Shown here: one piece after another, positions 43,747 to 45,623 of the stretch
Layout: every line of letters begins with the position of its first letter
Position numbering within the stretch: position 1 is the first letter of the stretch
Origin: Poseidonocella sp. HB161398
GTDB taxonomy: Bacteria > Pseudomonadota > Alphaproteobacteria > Rhodobacterales > Rhodobacteraceae
Assembly: GCF_005870025.1 (NCBI RefSeq)
Contig: NZ_VATA01000050.1
Coordinates: 1 to 45,623 of the forward strand
Reading direction: 5' to 3'
Length of the DNA: 45,623 bases
Program-made: the position numbers and the translations under genes
The notes under the pieces: model-generated
What the model was told of the DNA's origin: nothing
Seen by the model: only the letters and a program-made list of their open reading frames with translations
Database searches by the model: none

Positions 43747-44055
43747 CTCCTCGACGATGCGGATCTCGGCAGTGTGGTGCTGGAGCTCGAGCACGCGGCG
43801 CCGTGCGGTGTCGGGTACCGGGCAGAGATTGCCGCCGACCGAAACCATGCCCTCTTTGCTGACCCGCCGCTCGACCGTCAGGACCGCGTCATAGGCCAGG
43901 GCGGGCAACGGCCGGAGGCTGGGCAGCTCCTCGGCGAAGGCCTCGTCGACCACCCGCCGGGTGGTGGCGTGGGTACGGGGATTGGCGATCCCGGTGCGCC
44001 ATTCGGCGAACTGCGCGTTGATGTCAACGAGGTTGCGGAAGGTCCGGGCGAGGAG

Positions 44056-44099
44056 TTCAAGCGTATGGCAAACGGTCCGGGGGACCGTTTGCAGCGCAG
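44056..44099 (+). repeat. T3 insert in istA (44 nt)
   Basis: Main stem gcaaacggtcc/ggaccgtttgc, GGG loop, outer GTTC/GAAC and GCG/CGC. Removal gives QDVLLARTF, as in IstA. Confidence 0.88.
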
Positions 44100-44135
44100 A
44101 ACGTCCTGGTGGATGTAGCGGAACGGCCGCTCGTT

Positions 44136-44176
44136 GTGCGGGCTTGCGCGGCGCCATTGGCGCCACGGTCCCTTCA
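44136..44176 (-). repeat. T1 insert in istA (41 nt)
   Basis: Minus strand TGAAGGGACC, inner hairpin GTGGCGCC-AAT-GGCGCCGC, GCAAG, GGG/CCC outer pairs, ends before AAC. It puts an in-frame TGA after K-G-N; removal gives KGNNERPFRY. Confidence 0.85.
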
Positions 44177-44281
44177 ATTCCCTTTCGTCTTCGCGCGGTA
44201 CGGACGGCAGGCCCGGGGGATGGCGCCGTAGTGGTCCAGCAGCGCGACCAGCGACGCGTTGCAGGTCACCACGCGCGCGTT

Positions 44282-44318
44282 CGCCACGGGTCTCGAACCA
44301 TGGCGACCACATGGCTCA
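44282..44318 (-). repeat. T2 insert in istA (37 nt)
   Basis: Minus strand TGAG...GGCG before AAC, loop GCCATGGTTCGA. The TGA is in frame after N-G-E-E. Removal restores E-E-N-A-R-V-V-T. Confidence 0.9.
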
Positions 44319-44378
44319 CTCCTCGCCGTTCACCGCGGTCTTCATCCGGTCTTGGAGGATTGCCTCCGGCACGCCGCC

Positions 44379-44422
44379 CGCACGCCAATGTCGCTCGGAC
44401 CATTGGCGCGAATTGGCGCGCC
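44379..44422 (-). repeat. T2 insert in istA (about 38 nt net)
   Basis: Stem GCCAAT/ATTGGC and TCGC/GCGA around GCCAATGGTCCGA. It lies between GAFE and GGVPEAILQDRMKTAV. Confidence 0.85.
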
Positions 44423-44496
44423 CTCGAACGCGCCGATATGGCAGCGGAGAACGGATTGCAGGTTCTGGCTGGCGACGAAGCGACCCCAGAGCCGGC

Positions 44497-44535
44497 CATT
44501 GCCCGGCAGGCGAATGCATGCATTCGCCGAGAGGC
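44497..44535 (-). repeat. T4 insert in istA (39 nt)
   Basis: Minus strand CCTCTCGG, palindrome gcgaatgcatgcattcgc, CTGCCGGGCA. It is near-identical to the istB copy at 43226 although the host genes are unrelated. It lies inside GHSRWLWGRF, in frame. Confidence 0.85.
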
Positions 44536-44648
44536 GGCTGTGGCCGAGGACCATGCTGAACAGCCAGACCTTCCGCACGATGCCGGGCCCGTCGGTGAAT
44601 TCCGCCGTGACCTCGGCGAAATCGACCTGCGTCTGCTTGCCCGGCATT

Positions 44649-44704
44649 CGGCGCTGATGATCGTCCACTGGACGATCCTCCCGGCTGCGCCGACCGCGCT
44701 CTCA
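44649..44704 (-). repeat. T3 insert in istA, long form (56 nt)
   Basis: Minus strand TGAG...GCGCCG before AATG. Inner stem gatcgtcc/ggacgatc with AGT loop, outer stem TCGGCGC/GCGCCGA. Removal gives RFE-K-M-P-GKQTQVDF with the family's exact length. Confidence 0.9.
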
Positions 44705-45075
44705 TTCTCGAAGCGGCGTTCGAACTGCGTGCGACGGGGCGGCCTGACCGGTCTCGGAAAGGGCTTCAGGGCGGAGTAGCTGCCCTTGTAGCCCATCGCG
44801 CGGATCTCGCGCAGGAGGCGCCGCCCGGACAGGTCCGGGAACAGCCCGACCCGATCCCGGAGATAGGCCTCGAGGCCCTGCTTCAGGCGTTGTTGCGTAA
44901 ATCCAGGGGGATTCATCTCGTGAATCCAGCATGCTAGCTGTGCGGCATGAGCAGACCTCCCAAGACGACCAACTGGAAGAGCTGCAATCAGGCGCTGACC
45001 GTCTGGTTCGATCCCTCGATGCAATGGGAGGCCATCCCGTCGGGGCGTCGCGGCCGCCAGCAGTCCTATAGCGAA

Positions 45076-45118
45076 TGAGGAGGATCAAGAATTGATCCGG
45101 GGGATCAATTGCCAGACG
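45076..45118 (+). repeat. T3 insert in IS5-C transposase (43 nt)
   Basis: TGAGGAGGATCAAG, stem aattgatcc/ggatcaatt with GGG loop, ends GACG before AATGCC. In-frame TGA at its first base. Removal gives YSENAIQACL, equal in length to the family YSDAAIQACL. Confidence 0.9.
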
Positions 45119-45177
45119 AATGCCATCCAGGCCTGCCTGATCCTCAAGGTCCTCCTCGGGCTGCCGCTCCGCCAGGG

Positions 45178-45215
45178 TGAGCCAGTGAGGCGCCATTGGT
45201 TCGAGCCCACTGGCG
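45178..45215 (+). repeat. T2 insert in IS5-C transposase (38 nt)
   Basis: TGAGCCAGTGAGG, loop GCCATTGGTTCGA, stem CCAGTG/CACTGG, ends GGCG before AAC. It lies between PLRQ and GFVASLL. Net length is 37 relative to the family. Confidence 0.88.
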
Positions 45216-45298
45216 AACGGTTTCGTCGCGAGCCTGCTGCAACTGTCCGGGCTTGGCTGGTCCGTGCCTGACTCCAGCACCCTGTCACGCCGCCAGAG

Positions 45299-45341
45299 TG
45301 AGACGGGACCGTGGCGCCAGTGGCGCCGCGAAAGCCCGTCG
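45299..45341 (+). repeat. T1 insert in IS5-C transposase at RRQ (43 nt)
   Basis: Same codon as in IS5-A and IS5-B; 42 of 43 bases match the IS5-A insert. Removal gives RRQSPLDVTIPY in frame. Confidence 0.92.
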
Positions 45342-45432
45342 CCCCCTGGACGTCACCATCCCGTATCGCGGCGCCAAGGGGGCGCTTCACCTGCTAGTGG
45401 ACAGCACCGGTATCAAGGTAGAGGGCGAAGGG

Positions 45433-45475
45433 TGCGGAGCGACCGTGGCCCCGGTGGGGCCGCGAAAGCGCGCAG
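45433..45475 (+). repeat. T1 insert in IS5-C transposase at EGEG (43 nt)
   Basis: Identical to the insert at the same codon in IS5-B. Inner stem GGCCCC/GGGGCC, GACC and GCGAAAG strands conserved. Confidence 0.88.
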
Positions 45476-45516
45476 CACGGCACACGCGCAAGCATGGCGG
45501 CTCGAAACGGCCCATT

Positions 45517-45552
45517 CGCGGTGCCGCTCAGACCGGTGGCGCGGCCCGCTCA
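45517..45552 (-). repeat. T2 insert in IS5-C transposase (36 nt)
   Basis: Same site as in IS5-A and IS5-B; removal joins KRPI to WRKIH. Loop GCCACCGGTCTGA. Confidence 0.92.
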
Positions 45553-45583
45553 TGGCGCAAGATCCACTCCGGCATAGACGAGA

Positions 45584-45623
45584 TGGAGGAGGATCAGGAA
45601 ACCGTCCAGGGGACCGTTTCCCC
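45584..45623 (+). repeat. T3 insert in IS5-C transposase, cut by window end
   Basis: TGGAGGAGGATCAG then ggaaaccgtcc-agg-ggaccgtttcc, directly after the I-D-E codons. The 5' sequence matches the T3 at 45076 (GAGGAGGATCA). Confidence 0.75.

Larger units (their letters stand above)
42354..44885 (-). mobile_element. IS21-family element, left end to IS5-C junction
   Basis: The terminal sequence tgtcaatggcaactga at 42354 is the typical IS21 end, followed by internal repeats of a ttcccca-type motif. It carries istB and istA on the minus strand. The other end is beyond an IS5-family insertion that starts at about 44886. At least 14 short structured inserts lie in its two genes. Confidence 0.85.
43542..44885 (-). 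pseudogene. istA: IstA-type transposase, N-terminally truncated and broken by inserts
   Basis: The N-terminus is cut by IS5-C (junction just before LKQGLEAYLRDRVGLF). Blocks QVDFAEVTAEFTDGPGIVRK, FVASQNLQSVLRCHIGAFE, NASLVALLDHYGAIP, LARTFRNLVDINAQFAEW and GMVSVGGNLCPVPDTARRRV identify an IS21-family IstA. Seven inserts interrupt it: after ERRFE, GHSR, GAFE, NGEE, KGK, QDV and IVEE. Without them the frame reads through, e.g. RFEKMPGKQTQVDF and IVEENALIARHPVLEG. With them it meets in-frame TGA codons and frameshifts. Confidence 0.87.
44886..45623 (+). mobile_element. IS5-family element, copy C (runs off the window)
   Basis: Left end ggcgttgttgcgtaaatc at 44886 resembles the IS5-B terminal repeat; it interrupts istA. 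The element is in plus orientation like the remnant at 1-93. It carries six short structured inserts in the visible 740 bp. Confidence 0.82.
44947..45623 (+). pseudogene. IS5-family transposase of copy C, with six short inserts (partial)
   Basis: Starts MSRPPKTTNWKSCNQALTVW. As written it hits an in-frame TGA after YSE (45076) and further frameshifts. Leaving out the inserts it reads YSENAIQACLILKVLLGLPL, then RQ..GFVASLLQLSGLAW, STLSRRQSPLDVTIPYRG, LVDSTGIKVEGEG, HTRKHGGSKRPIWRKIHSG and IDE without a stop to the window edge. A six-codon deletion (LKRRGS of the family) lies near the N-terminus. Whether the protein is made depends on what happens to the inserts. Confidence 0.82.

Noticed and set aside
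45178-45215. T2 loop (GGTTCGAGCCC at this copy) as a tRNA T-arm or tRNA fragment.
   Set aside because: No acceptor stem, D-arm or anticodon arm nearby, and other T2 copies read GGTCCGA or GGTCAGA.
45299-45341. T1/T3 inserts as hammerhead-type ribozymes (TGAG...CGAA resembles the CUGAUGAG...CGAAA core).
   Set aside because: The invariant CUGANGA and the third helix with its cleavage site are absent. Only a partial resemblance remains.
43000-45623. Clustered palindromes as a CRISPR array.
   Set aside because: Repeats are not regularly spaced, differ in sequence, and the DNA between them is transposase coding sequence. No cas genes.

Overview
The window is high-GC DNA with alphaproteobacterial character, most likely a Rhodobacterales-type genome. 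This rests on strong G/C third positions, Sinorhizobium-style exo homologues, and transposase families common in that group; no rRNA or housekeeping gene confirms it. About 38 kb carries genes to make, decorate, export and cut an acidic, probably sulfated exopolysaccharide (EPS). Both ends, and a patch at 5.25-7.66 kb, consist of decayed insertion sequences (IS).

Layout. 1-2.4 kb: mosaic of IS5, IS110, IS3 and IS256 remnants. 2.5-4.3 kb (minus): YbhN-type membrane protein and hexapeptide acetyltransferase. 4.7-7.66 kb: a methyltransferase gene hit twice by IS5-family elements (called IS5-A and IS5-B here). 8.4-11.6 kb (plus): membrane acyltransferase, methyltransferase, SDR epimerase/dehydratase. 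11.6-13.7 kb (minus): second acetyltransferase and a GT2. 13.7-20.3 kb (plus): core export operon with ExoF-like export protein, two GT2 membrane transferases, ExoP-like chain-length regulator/tyrosine kinase, sulfotransferase. 20.4-28.2 kb: three more glycosyltransferases, an ExoK-like GH16 glycanase, a second sulfotransferase, a GT39-type membrane transferase and a GT4. 28.5-35.1 kb: Wzx/ExoT flippase and a 1,648-residue GH16-SGNH-Ig-RTX secreted protein. 35.4-42.3 kb: small Lys-tailed protein, third sulfotransferase, GT4, ExoY priming transferase, ExoX-like small membrane protein, and an ExoA-ExoM fusion. 42.35-45.62 kb: an IS21 element truncated by another IS5-family copy (IS5-C).

How it works together (inference). 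ExoY loads the first sugar on undecaprenyl phosphate, ExoA/ExoM and the other GTs extend it, and acetyl-, methyl- and sulfotransferases decorate it. The flippase moves it across the membrane, ExoP/ExoF control length and export, and the GH16 enzymes trim it. No Wzy/ExoQ polymerase was recognised.

The most unusual observation is outside the EPS genes. The transposase genes are riddled with about 34 short inserts, mostly 36-44 nt (range 25-56), in four sequence families (T1-T4). Each is a hairpin with conserved loop or junction sequence and stems that change in a compensatory way. Most begin near TGAG and end CG before AA. They lack target duplications. Computationally removing them restores transposase reading frames almost codon for codon. 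The same inserts lie at the same codon in diverged IS copies and are more conserved than their hosts. None was seen in the EPS genes.
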